Shown here: in pieces, positions 31,650 to 43,105 of the stretch
How positions within the stretch are numbered: position 1 is the first letter of the stretch
Layout: every line of letters starts with the position of its first letter
Assembly (NCBI RefSeq): GCF_019112545.1
Contig: NW_025064892.1
Location: 1,159,921-1,223,920 of the forward strand
Direction of reading: 5' to 3'
Source of the DNA: Guyanagaster necrorhizus
Lineage: Eukaryota; Basidiomycota; Agaricomycetes; Agaricales; Physalacriaceae
DNA: 64,000 bases
The notes under the pieces: model-generated
Database searches by the model: none
Told to the model about the DNA's origin: nothing
Seen by the model: only the letters and a program-made list of their open reading frames with translations
Position numbers and translations under genes: made by a program

Positions 31650-33208
31650 GATGCTATCTCGGATCTGACTCTGCGGCATGACTAGAGGAGCTGGAGACGT
31701 CTCGAGGTATACGTGGACAAGGTTGATTTCCTCACCATCTTTCACCATCCAACATCTGCATAGATCCATCTGATGTTACTGCTTGACGGGGTAATGGAGC
31801 ACGGTGGCGCACGCATGAAGTCTTCTCACGAATCTGAGGACCGCGTGACAACGAGGTGGTTTGGATGCAGAGTGTACCTCTAGAATCAGTCGTCATCTAG
31901 AGAATTATCCAGAATAGCAATGGGCTAGAGAGACGTGTGGATTTCCAGATGCATTGTTTCTTTTTCCCTGTAAGGAATCTTAACCTGTCCTCAATAGTAA
32001 TGAAACTGATCAGAAAACGAGGATAGCGAAATCCAGGTCCATTTCGTGTACCTGTACTCTTATGTCAGGGGTCCACGTCCGAGCCGGCCAACGTATTCGA
32101 CATTCCTCTCGTATCGGTGCTGACCCCCTTTAAATGGAGCTTGAAGTGGACAGGGTGACAGAATTTTGCTTGTAGCTCCTAGCATCGAAAGCTGACGCGA
32201 TGTCTCTTTCCGGACTCGGGATCAATGTGGAAAACAGCACCGCCGGGCCAACGTGATCATTGTCAATGGAATTGGTAGTCGTTGACATATACATCTCTGC
32301 GAACTGGGCGTCTCTTTCTGGGAAAGGTCACATTGGTCCATAGTGATAATGTCAGATCGGCGAATTCTCGGAATGGACACCGCTGGTCCACCGCGATTGG
32401 ATATGCGGTGTATCGTTTCTCGCCTCACGGTACAGGTTGCGTTCGCGTTCTTCACCCATCTAGGTTATCACCACTCGGAACACGATTCTGTAGGCCTTCC
32501 TATATTCCATGACCGCACCCTTCTCGGACCTCACGTCGGGCTCTGTCATATTCTAAATGCTTCTCCCTCTACCTGCGCATCATGATGGGGTACTGTCGTG
32601 ACTTGTTGATATACTTTCAGCGATATACAACCAACTTCCTGCCTGTATTTACTTAGCTAGCCAGATACTTCCGTAAACGTCAGATCTCATCGAAACACTG
32701 ACGAGCTGGTGTTTATATTTACCTTTCATTCTGTTTCGACTAAGCCTCATCACCCAGTAAACAAACCTATTGCTTCAATGCGCTCTACATCCCAGCTGGC
32801 GATGACATCTTTGTGGTAGATTCTTCCTGAAAATATGCCACTCGAAGAATAAAGTGAACGTACATATGCAAGGTGCAAGAATGTCGTGCAACATTTCAGT
32901 AAGTATCAATACTCCCGATCAATCTTTGAACGCACTCATTACCACCAAACGATCTAATGGCCGACAATACCCTTAATCTTACACCCGGGTATTGGGAGCT
33001 CATCAACGATCCTTTGCCATGGATGTCTCCATTGTGACAATCTTGGCCTTGGCACATTGCCGATGTATTTGGATCGTCGTCCAGACCTTAAGGAAGCCAT
33101 CAGCGGGCGGTATTGTCTTACGGAACTTGGGCACAGTCTTAAGATGGAGACCACAGTAAAATAACATTTTGGATTCTGCAGATGAGACGGTAGACTTATT
33201 TCATCCTT
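31650..33208. other. Intergenic, no supported gene
   Basis: No recognisable gene or RNA. Short open frames on both strands at 32222..32585 overlap each other and resemble nothing known. Confidence 0.35.
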
Positions 33209-33966
33209 GCAGGCCTTCATCTCCTCGTCACTGTGATTTTACCAGACGAAGCATGGAATTTACTTTTCAACCATGCCATACATTTTCCGAGGAGCGCAAG
33301 CTTCAAGATGCTCTTAAGTTTCCAATAATGAAGCTCATCCAATAGATCCTGTTATTCATGGTGAGCATTATGTTTATGCTATAGACTTAGATCCTCTTTC
33401 CGCCACTCACTTGTCCTACGAATGCGGCTCCGCCGTTACGATGGGATCTAGATGTCATGATGCAGAAAGGCTACGAGAAGTTCATGCCAATGAAGCGGAT
33501 GGTTCGAGAGCTTTGATCCTGTGTATTCGCCTATATGTAAATCATGTAACTTTCAATTATGACCTTGTGCTATCCGATTTCTTCCCACATTGTCCTTGCA
33601 GAAGAGGAAGAAATTTTCATGAGTGGCTCGAAATTTGCGAAGATCGTTGTGCCAAGGAAGGGGTGGTACATAGTGCATCCATCTGAGCACGTGTGTATTG
33701 GGTTCGACTCCCACCCAGATATGAGGAGAGCCTCATGCTTTATTTTTTGTCTTCGATACGATACAGGGAGTATCTTAAAACTGTTCCGTCACTCTTTTCA
33801 GTACCGGGAAAATGAGCACGAGACGAAGAACGAAAATTTAATGTCCCAAATGAAAATGAATTTCCATTTGCAAGGAACCAGCCTCAAACATGTTGCTCGA
33901 AGACACATCATCGCGTATACTAGCCAAATACGAATAATCCAGCGTCGCCTTGGAAGTTGTCTGTAG
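33209..33966 (+). repeat. Repeat blocks and degenerate reading frames
   Basis: 33209..33275 (CTTCATCTCCTCGTCACTG and following) resembles 35306..35375. 33405..33600 (CTACGAGAAGTTCATGCCAA, GTTCGAGAGCTTTGAT) resembles 34530..34710. 33528..33660 resembles 38281..38440 in a CpG-poor form. Open frames at 33411..33686 and 33559..33966 are unrecognised and may be relics of the repeated gene. Confidence 0.5.
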
Positions 33967-34094
33967 CACAGTTTTAAGCGATCCGGTTACAGTATGAGCA
34001 TGAAGGATGACAGTGACGATTGGCTGAATTTGAGGTCACCGCACCGGTCGATCCTTTCTGGCGCGGCATTGTCCGCGTCCTTTCTACAAGGATA

Positions 34095-34500
34095 CATCAT
34101 GCAGGTACGTATTCAATTCATTTTCGTGCTTTCGATACTTATTTGAAGGGCATACTGCAGAAACTTCTGGTGTTGTATGTCTGGACCCTTTGCGGTGGAC
34201 GTGTGAAGCGAGGTTGATGCTGCGCCACAGGATTAGACGCTAGGTCCGTCGCGGAGCTCGACTTGACCAGCTGGTAGCCGTTTGCGAATACGGACAAAAG
34301 AGAAGACCATGAAGACCAAGTCTTCGCGAAAGCGGGGAAGGAGGACGGTCCTATTCATATACGCGTGGCGGGCCAAAGGAGGAGAGAACTCGATTGCAGA
34401 GAGATTTTGTTGTACATGCGCAAGGTAGTGATTCATAACAACCTAGGAGATAACGCTAGATAACGCTCAGCCTGGGCAATTAGTCTTGAATCAAGAATGC
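34095..34500 (-). repeat. Low-copy repeat family, inverted unit 2
   Basis: On the minus strand it reads MNRTVLLPRFREDLVFMVFS then RKRLPAGQVEL and RDGPSV, matching 31225..31400 in inverted orientation. 34095..34165 additionally resembles 31411..31480 in direct orientation (GTACGTATT, GTGCTTTCGATA, CTGCAGAA). The unit therefore has mixed orientation. Confidence 0.6.
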
Positions 34501-34529
34501 AGATGAAGCTCTATCACGACCGAGTTCAT

Positions 34530-34710
34530 TCCTTTATCGCTCACTCGTGCTCTCCGGAATTGAGATATTACGACGCCGCAAGCCTACGAGAGGTTCATGG
34601 CAAGCGTTGATGTGAACCGGATAGTTCGAGAGCTTTGATTGTGTATATTCATTCACCCCATGCAACTTCCAATTCTGCGACCCTGTCCTATGCTTTTAGA
34701 AACATATACG
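34530..34710 (+). repeat. Low-copy repeat block
   Basis: Diverged copy of 33405..33600, sharing CTACGAGAGGTTCATG, TAGTTCGAGAGCTTTGAT and the following ATTCATTC / CATGCAACTTCCAATT words in order. Confidence 0.5.
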
Positions 34711-35743
34711 TATATCTCAGTTTCTCTTTGAGTACTCATGTGTGTTTCTCATGACATCAAAGTCAATACTTAGGCCGCACCATTGCTAACATCATCAAGT
34801 GCTACGACCTCCCTTGTTTACGCGTGCAATCTCCTACAAGCAATTTGCAAGTCACTCGAAACCATCAGAATGAGCTGCGAGTCTATCCGGAAATACTACT
34901 TCATTTCTAAGGGATGTTCCGTTCCTTTGTGTGCGACGTTGGGGTAAGGACACTTCTGTGGCGTCACTGCCGAAAGAACGTCTCGCAGTCTGGCCATAGT
35001 CTATTATTGCAGGTCCCCAGGTATCAGAAGTCTAGGCATCGCGCAGCACCCGTCATTCAATCGTTTTCGCCTGGGTCCCGAGTCGAGGTGGATGTCTACT
35101 CGCTTAGTGTGGGATGGAAGTACGAAGTAACAAGCTCGTCCTTTTTCTCTTGTGTTCTTTCCTTGATGTGAATCTCGAGCATCGAAACAATATAATCTCG
35201 GGGCTGGACATGTCTCCGGGACCCCCCATGGCTCGACGTATATAAAGGAATAAGCATTGTGACTGACCCTGCCCGCCTTTGCGAAAGAAAATGTGGTCAT
35301 CCTCGTTCTTACCAGCCTTCGTCTCCTCGTCACTGCAACTTTACGAGGCAATACATAGAATTTACTCTTCGATTCCAGTGAAACGTGCGGAATCTTTGCA
35401 CTAAAAAGAACGTGGATACCATACAATTGATGTCGACGAGATGATGATGTGATATGTGATGTGCTACACGTGTACAGAAATAGGAAATTTGTCCGTCTTG
35501 TCTTGTAGAGATAGGGTCTTCGGAATGTACAAATCCAAATAGCGATAAGAACCGAGAGATGAAAGAACGGTAGAAATTGATACCACGTATGAGCGATGAT
35601 TAGGCCTGAGGCGGTCAGTGGTAGAGGTCCAACGGTGGCTCTGTCAGATGACCATGTAAGTCGTTCAACGATAATGCCGCTAGGTGCTGCTCCGTCATTG
35701 GTCAGGCCATATTGTAGTCATATACTGGCTCCGCCGCGGTAAA
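34711..35743. other. Intergenic with one repeat block
   Basis: 35306..35375 is related to 33209..33275. Otherwise only unrecognised short frames; a minus-strand frame of 140 codons at 35004..35426 has no family resemblance I can see. Confidence 0.35.
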
Positions 35744-36992
35744 TCAACCTGAACTATCATGCGAAGCAGGGAAAAGGATAGTATGAAGAAAGTGCTGGAA
35801 GTTATCAGGAATTGGGAGTGGGTCGTGGTAAAGTCGGCTGTCGCCGGATGGGTCTGCGGGAAACGGGGCTGTTGAATCGGTGGGTGAATCCGGTATGTAG
35901 ATAGACTGTAACGGTCCTCAGAATTCAAAGAGAAAGACGACGTGAGAGATAGCTTACATATTTAGACAGGATTCTCTCAAGCGCCTGTCCAAGAAACGAC
36001 CATTCAAACACTTTGAGGTCTTTCTCAATATTCCGGGGCTTGGGATCAGGGAACTCCATGATGCGCTGGAAAAAGGTGTCTAAACCAGGTCTATGTTTGC
36101 TGACGGTTGTTGGCTTCAACCTCTCCAAATTGCGTCTTATGCGGTTTTTCTCCTCGACAGGAAAGTCTTCGTTGGCGAGCCTCTCGAGCAGATAAATGAT
36201 ATCTACGCTGGTGACATAGAATGGGAGGCTTTCATTCCTGAAAATACAGGAAATGACGGTGTCTTTGTCGCTGTAGTCATCCTGGCGGATAGCTTCGCAA
36301 GAAAGAATGAGTTTGCAACCATCTTGGCACTTGTGAAAACGAACGAGTCGACGACCCATTAAGACTTCGAAGGGATCCCAACCGATGCACATAGTATCAA
36401 GAGGGGTTATGATCTCGAGAATAGGAGTGTGGGGATGGAGGTTGATGTCCTCTGGAGAGCCATAGTTAGTGCGCACGAGGGAATTGGCACGAATGCGGCG
36501 TGATGCTGGTCTGCGGTCCGAAATAGTCTGAGAAGGAGCTGACAATGGGTTGTGTATACTGGTGGTAGTATTGGTCGGTCGGGGGAGCACTGGCGCCTGG
36601 GAAGCCGCTACTGGCTGCGAAGCTACCCAAGACGCCTGAGAGGTCACGACTTGCGGTCTCTGTACGGGAAGATCGGGTTCCTCGTAGGTAAAGTAGCCAA
36701 AGAAGACAGAATGGAGAACGATGTTGTGCGAGTCAACTACCTCGACGCTAAGGGCAACCTTCAGATCACGCATTCTGTGCGGAATCGTAGCACAAAGCTG
36801 ATAACGGTGATATTTTTCAGAAATCTTGGAGACTTGAGTGGTGACTACTGTCCAGCCAATGTTTAGACGTAGATATATTTGTTCTCGGGTAGGATGGTAG
36901 AAGTCAAGTTGGACAAAAATAGGGACACCGGCATTGCCTTCGGAGGGATGGTAGCTGAGGACAGAGATCATAGGAAAGGATGGGTAGGACAT
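35744..36992 (-). CDS. medA-like regulator (DUF7082-type)
   Basis: Exons 36992..35958 and 35905..35744 with a 52-bp intron; 398 residues. The start (MSYPSFPMISVLSYHPSEGN) opens an immunoglobulin-like N-terminal domain (VPIFVQLDFYHP, IYLRLNIGWTVV). The C-terminal domain is highly conserved in fungi: RLVRFHKCQDGCKLILSCEA, DTVISCIFRNES, YVTSVDIIYLLE, VEEKNRIRRNLERLKPTTVS, FFQRIMEFPDPKPRNIEKDL and VFEWSFLGQALERILSKYSIY. This is the domain I associate with Aspergillus medusa-type developmental regulators; I have not confirmed orthology. The frame also allows an ATG at 37058, but a TATA-like site lies only about 9 bp before it, so the downstream ATG is preferred. Confidence 0.75.
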
Positions 36993-37060
36993 GGTAGTTG
37001 GAAAGAAAGATGGGTGGAAACTGGCAGGAATCATGCTCGCCAAAGTCAACCTCTGCACTC

Positions 37061-37068
37061 TTTTAAAT
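37061..37068 (-). promoter_or_regulatory. Probable TATA box of the medA-like gene
   Basis: On the minus strand TATTTAAA lies about 70 bp upstream of the chosen ATG at 36992, a plausible distance for a start of transcription near 37035. Confidence 0.5.
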
Positions 37069-37099
37069 AGGGGTCTTGACGCTTATTTATTTCGATGTC

Positions 37100-38447
37100 T
37101 GTTCTCACCTCGTGCTAGCATCGGTCACAGATCGCTATAGCAGGTGCCTGAAGTCCATCATACATGAAGACTCAAAATATTGTTTTTTTCATATGTGCCC
37201 AACTATTTGATCATTTTAATACAGGTAAGATGTCAGCATTTGCAGCACCCATCTGTCCAAATTAGGCTCACTGGTGGCATGTGTCTTTCACCTGATATGA
37301 CTTAGCCACAGAGAGTGGGCAAGAAACAGCCCCATAGGCCTCCAGTGCAGATACCACCTCCACCACCTCCACCTCCAACCCTGGCTGCCATCTCATTCAC
37401 CTGCTCAGTCACTAGCCTGAACATGTCAAATACCAAAGTTGTGTGCAGCACCTGTTTTTCCCTTGGTCCAAAGATGCTCATTGTTTCAATGCTCAGCTCA
37501 TCACATTGGCCAATGCCCAGGAAAATGCTTGGAGCATATTGGGAATGTGCACAATTGATCATTCTTGCTGTCTGATCCATCAGTCAAAGTCAGATTCTGG
37601 TGGGTTAGAGTCAGGGTCCTTCTCAGTTGAGATTAAAAGAACAGGCCCAGCTCCACCTGCATCTGGAGAGAAGGTTATTCTTCACTGTTGCATTTGTTTC
37701 TGATGTCCTGAGATCACAGCTAATGTCAATTTTAACAATGCCAATAGAACCACTCATGAGCACTTGCATTTTCTTCTTATTCAGTCCACATAATGAATAG
37801 CAATGTGAGTAAATGTAAACCATAAAGGTTGATGATGGTCAAGACCAGTTCTTTGCACAACCACATTGTTCAATAACAGAAAAACCTATCCATGATAAAT
37901 GTACCATTGACTTCCAGTGCACCAATGTGAATGAAATTTCATTATTCAGTTCTCAGCTATTATGTGGAGAAACCCATTCAATTGCTTTGAAAATATTCCA
38001 GACAATATCACCATCCTTTCAAATGAATGCTTTCCTGAGGATATCTTCACTGTAAGACTCTAGTACACACTGTCTCACCCTGCCATCAGTGCTATCAATT
38101 CATCCTTGAGATCAATGACATACCCATTCTCTTCCTAGAGATCAAGCCTTCATACACTTTGGGCATATATCAAGTGAGTCATAGCAGATAACCAGTTGAG
38201 GAACAGATTCTTTAATTCACACAATCTGTGTTGTACTCATAGATTGTGCAGGATCATTGCCATGAGAAGAGGCTCTCTGTCTATACCATCTCTATACCAC
38301 CCATGATTCACCTATATAAATCATGTATCTTTCATGTCCTACCCAATTTGTTCTCATATTATCTTTACAAAAGAGGAAAGAATTTTTATCAGTTGCTTAA
38401 AAATTAGAGATAGTTGCAAAAATCATTGCACCACTATGCAGGGAGTA
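37100..38447. other. CpG-depleted spacer
   Basis: Composition changes sharply near 37140 to nearly CpG-free sequence. A CCACCT microsatellite lies at 37349..37378. 38281..38440 resembles 33528..33660 with CpG lost. No gene is supported; the whole stretch appears to be old repeat sequence. Confidence 0.5.
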
Positions 38448-38944
38448 TATTAGGAACATGCTAGTTGATTAGGCTTGAGTGCATGCACAGAGACTGGCAG
38501 AGTGCATGGGCATCAACAAAGCTATTGGCAATATCACCCTTAAGTTGGAGCCCAAGGATTTGGATGGACAGAATAGAGTTCTGTCAGAGAAGTGAAGAGA
38601 AATATTCTTCAGAGCAGAATCTAGTGGACAAGATAGAGAGGAGCTGAAGTGAGCATGAAGTGTAGATGGCTATCCAAGTTGATATTTGAACTGAGTAATT
38701 ACAATGCTTGTACATGGTTTATATACTATCAGTAGTTAATTCTGAGTCAGGGTCTGTTAGATTCTGATGTCAGCTGTTTGCTACTATATTCAGAGTCTAG
38801 ATACTAGAATGTGAAATACAGATGTGAAATGATAATGGTAAAATGAAATTAGTAGATACTAAGAAGTGGCAGGTTTCAGTGAGTCTTGTGATTGGCTTTA
38901 TTATTGGCCAAGATGATATGGAGGCTGGTGGCATGCATGTAACA
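38448..38944 (-). repeat. Type B gypsy LTR, CpG-depleted copy
   Basis: Homologous over its length to the LTRs at 44579, 49641 and 61828; ends are TATTAGG (from TGTTAGG) and GTAACA. To its right, GTATCTCCTCATTAGC matches, in reverse complement, the polypurine-tract flank GGGGGGGATAC found before the LTR at 44579. This is therefore the 3' LTR of a minus-strand element whose body lay to the right. TATA-like ATATAAACC is present. Confidence 0.8.
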
Positions 38945-40540
38945 GTATCTCCTCATTAGCATTTTTGCTCTCAAGAGTGTAGATTCTGACACCTGGTGGG
39001 AGGCATTGATATGCAGAGTACATGTCCAGCTCTATAATTTGCAAATTCTGCATAACACACTAGAATATGCAAGTAACTGAGGATCATTAGCCAGTAGAGG
39101 ACTATGGCTGAGGCTCTGAGCTGATAGTCATGCTAGTCACCAATACTAAGTCTAAAAAGGGACTTTGTAAAATAACATGGCCTAAGGATAAAAATCCTAA
39201 GTCAGGTTTGAACTTAGAAAAGTTCTGCACCACACCTTGGAGAATATTAAGTCTAAGTTGGACTTAGAAATGGTACCTCAAATGGGGCCAATTCTACATG
39301 CCACTAAGACAAGTATATTCTAAGACAGCTAGGGGCATAATACCATAGCCAGTTGTGGAGTATTGAGTAAAGATAGCATCATCCAGGAGTAGTAAGAAGA
39401 GAGACCCAATGATCTGTGGCTAGCACTCTGAGTTTTGACTCAAATGCCTAAGTCCAAATTTTCTAGATATCAGGTGACCTAAGAGACTTAGAATTGAGAG
39501 GAATAGAGTGGATAGGACTGGTTGACTGGGCCTGACTGGACCTAATTGATTGAGCTACTAAGAATAACTCAGAGAATTAAAACTCTGAGTAGACAGAAAG
39601 GAGTTAGATACCCACAGGCACTGTAGGCTTAAAATAAAGCTGTGCAGTGGCCAGGCAGGTCTGAGCAAGCCTAGGGGAGTACAGAAGTGCTGCCATTCTG
39701 GAATAATAGCATGATTCCACTTTAAATAGAAAAAATATTATTTTAAATGCTTTATTTATAGATTCTATACCTGTTGTTGGTGTATAAAAGAAGAGAATGG
39801 GGGGAAAATAGCAAGCAAGCAATCCACCTCTGTGTTTAGGCCTTCTAGCCCACTGTAGCTAGTCCCTGGGACAATGGATTTTGAGTTCTGCTTCAACTTA
39901 GTGATTTATTTAAGTTGCTTTGTCACTTAGAGAGGATTGGATTGGAATAATAACTGTATTTTGGGTTTTAGATTAATTTGGGTTCCAAACTATAAGGATT
40001 CCAGCATCAGAGTACAAGTTCTTTGGTTTTGAGGACTGCTAGCCAGCCAAGAGTGCAGCTAGTCAAGCTTAAGTGCTTGGTAGACTTAGTATTTGGGTTT
40101 CAGAGTTTATTGGGTTTCAGAATATTCTAAGTTGATTTAGAGCATAATTGTGCATTGATTCTAAGTTCTAATTATACTTAAACATTGCTATAAACTACTC
40201 TCATGAGTATTGCATCTTTGAGAGCAAGATAGAGTTGAATAACTGTCTTTATTGACTGTTTCTTTGATTTTACTTAAGACTGCAAGAGTGCTTCTATCAT
40301 ACTCAAAACAACTGACCTCAACTGTATTTGGTGATTGTGTATTGAGTGGTTAGGTGTTGGCATTTGAGAGTTCATTCCTCATTTGCCTCTCTTAGTCACT
40401 TAGCTATTATCAAGCATATTAGCATATGATGAAAAAAAATTTTATTCCATAGAAATTTTGTCTTTGTTTTCAACTACCATCTTTATCTTACAACAATATC
40501 ATCTCTTGCCACATATTGCTGTTCAAAAACTCTTGATCCT
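38945..40540. other. Degraded retroelement sequence, possible long LTR
   Basis: CpG-poor, no open gene. CTAAGTC and its complement GACTTAG recur about eight times at 39150-39490. GTATAAAAG at 39780..39788 could be a TATA box, which would fit an LTR of an unidentified element. Boundaries are not resolved. Confidence 0.4.
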
Positions 40541-40562
40541 TTAGTGCAGGAGTTTATCTCTG

Positions 40563-41834
40563 ATGGCCTTCAAGAGATCAAGAAATTATTTCATTTGGAA
40601 CATCAAACTGTGGAAGATGAGTATGTGGAAGCCATAGAGGGTCATTTGGAATGGAAGAGAGAGTAGAAGAGGGAGGAGAAGGTCTGGGAGATAAAGAAAA
40701 GAGAGCAGAAGGAAGAATTGGAAAGAAAGAGAGAGGAGATTCAGCAGACAGCAGAGAAGCATGCAAAGGAGGAGGCTCAGAAGGAAGCCATGGAGAGGGA
40801 GGCTGCAGAGGAGGCAGCTCAGCAGGAGGCTTTAGAAAAGGAGACCACAGAAGCCACAGTGAGAGAGGTAGCAATGAAGGGTGCACCACCAGGGGAGTTA
40901 GTGATAGAGAGCTAATTGCAAATGATCCCCATAGAGGCTATTGATTTTCAGCTGTGTCAAGTGCTGGCAGAACAGTTTGATCCTGGCTCTGGTCTTTGCT
41001 TCCAGAGAGTGACTGGCTATACACCTCCAGAGTCTGATGATGAGCAGAATAAGGGGACCAAGGGAAATAATGAGTTGGAAGAATCTGAGGAGACTCTGGA
41101 GAGAAGAAAGAGGGTGTGAGAGAGGAAGAGGAGAGTGGCAGTTCTGGCAGAAGGAGGCCAAAAGCAGAAGTTCAAGTCTTGGAGCATGGTGGATGACAGT
41201 GAGGCAGAGACAGTGGCCAGTTCCAAGAAGAGGGTGAAGTTGGAGGTTGCAGGGCTGGTGAAGGGCAAGAAGAAATTGAGCAGTGAAAGTAAGTGTCTTA
41301 TTATTTCTGATTGGCTTATCTTAGTTTTGTTTTCAGGGAGTTGCATGTGCTGTCATCAAGATGGTGCATCCTGTTATGCATGCTCAGTAACTGAAGATAC
41401 TAGCTGTGGGCAGACTTGTGCCTGTTGCAAGGTTAAGAAGACCACCTGTTTGTTCAACAAGAGTGTCACTGCAAGTGAGATGATTAGCAGTGTGGAGGTC
41501 TCTGCCAGCCTCTGCTAACTTTCAAAATTAATATGCAAGTTGATGCATTGTATGAACAAGTTAGTGAATAAGATGGTGAATATCTGTGGTACTATAGCAG
41601 GTCTCCAGAATGATTATGGATCAGATGATATATCATTTCTCTCAGAGTTGTTTTCAGAGTCTGAATTAGAGGCATGAAAAAAGGCCTATCTGATCTTCAA
41701 GAACAAGAGAGATCAAGAGATAGAAGATCTGTGGACAGTGATGTTGAAGAGGTTGGACAAGAATATGGAGGAGTTGAGGAAGCAAAGGGAGAATTCAGGT
41801 TCTGGTGTGGGTCTATCAAATGCTGAGCCCTTAT
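40563..41834 (+). pseudogene. Coiled-coil/Zn2Cys6-like gene, CpG-depleted copy
   Basis: Plus-strand frames with stops match the minus-strand copy at 43106..44425 block for block: KKLFHLEHQTVEDEYVEAIE, KREQKEELERKREEIQQTAE, a RVTGYTPPESDDE region, ETLERRKRV, and VDDSEAETVASSKKR. An intron (GTAAGTGTC...TTTTCAG at about 41290..41336) follows, then CMCCHQDGASC and CACCKVKKTTC, then VISSVEVSAS-like and coiled-coil segments. The stops (for example after RVTGY... at ETLERRKRV, TGA) stand where the other copy has CGA/TGG-type codons, as expected from CpG loss. Family function unknown; usually found among transposons. Confidence 0.75.
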
Positions 41835-41875
41835 AATTATAAAAAAAGAAAAAGTATCTTGTAGTATAAAATATA

Positions 41876-43041
41876 CAGTTGACTATCTCACAATGCATGA
41901 TGTCGAAATGCATAATTCTGACTTTGCATATGGATTGGGCTGGAACACAGTTGGAGAGCAGGGAAATGGGCTAGAAATGCATATCGCATAATGCATATGG
42001 TTCTAGTTAAGAATATGCATTGTCAGATCAAAAATTATAGTAAGCTGATATGATGTTATGCATATATTAGAACAATAAAGAACATAATTTGTTTGTATGG
42101 ACTGACAAACACAAAAAAAATTATTGTAAAGTGACACAGCCTATATCTCTATAAACATGCCTCCTGAACCAACATGAAAACCACATGCTAAATCTGGAAA
42201 TCCATATGAGCATACAAAACAGAAGGAGGAAGTCCCAATGTACACATCATCAGCTCAGCCTCCAAAGCAGATCTGCCTCAACAGACAAATACACACTTCC
42301 AGAGATCGAACAGGCATTGCAGGATCTGCTTGGAAACCAATATGCTGATACTGACTGGCATCCTGCTCTTATGGCCATTATGAATGCAGAGAATGATGTT
42401 GGTAAAGCACTGGAGGCAGTCAATCAGTTGGCTTCTTCATCACAGTCAAAAATAAACACACCTCCCACCCAAATTGCCCTCATTCAACAGCTCTAGACAG
42501 CAGAGATAATGTTGAAGGACCATCTTGTCAAATTGAAACAATGAAATTGCATGTTTGGTCCCATTCCAACTATTGAAGAGATGGTTAACTCTATTGCAGA
42601 AGAGTATACTGAAGATCTTGAGGTGATGCCAACAGATGAGGAGATTGTTGCTGCTGTCAAGCATGATATTGCAGTAGAAAATGGGGAAATAACTGTCATT
42701 GATGATGAGGAGGAGGAAGAAGAGGAAGAGGAGGGTGAGGAAGAACAGACCTTGATAACTACAAGGGAAGGATTTGAGCTTATTCAAAAGCTGGAGGCAT
42801 TTTGTGTTTCACAAGGTGACCAGAGTGGATTAGTACTACAGCTGAGGAAGTTGAGAGGGGCATTATTCAAAGAGATGCATGGAAAGCTGACCCAAAAGCC
42901 ACTGACAGCATCTTGGGGAAATGACGACGTTGTCACATAAAGTCACATGTCATATCATGTGCTATTTTGGTTCTGCATAAATCTATAAATGCATACAGTT
43001 TTGGTGTCTCCCGACCATATGCATTGTGAGATAGTCAACTG
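41876..43041 (+). mobile_element. Short pogo-like element, copy 1
   Basis: Bounded by perfect 23-bp terminal inverted repeats (CAGTTGACTATCTCACAATG at 41876 and its complement ending at 43041) and flanked by TA on both sides, the target of Tc1/mariner/pogo transposases. The interior (1.17 kb) keeps a C-terminal transposase-like frame at 42551..42940 (EEIVAAVKHDIAVENGEITV, then a poly-Glu run, LITTREGFELIQKLEAFC, LRKLRGALFKEM) and an N-terminal-proximal frame at 42185..42496. No DDE/D catalytic core is present, so it is a non-autonomous deletion derivative. Confidence 0.85.
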
Positions 43042-43105
43042 TACATTTCTTTTCTCCACTACCAACATCTGACACCCTTTCTATATACATTTCATACAAA
43101 AGATT

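Noticed and set aside
37302..37580. Frame with a poly-glycine run
   Set aside because: The run is the translation of a CCACCT microsatellite in CpG-depleted repeat DNA; no other support.
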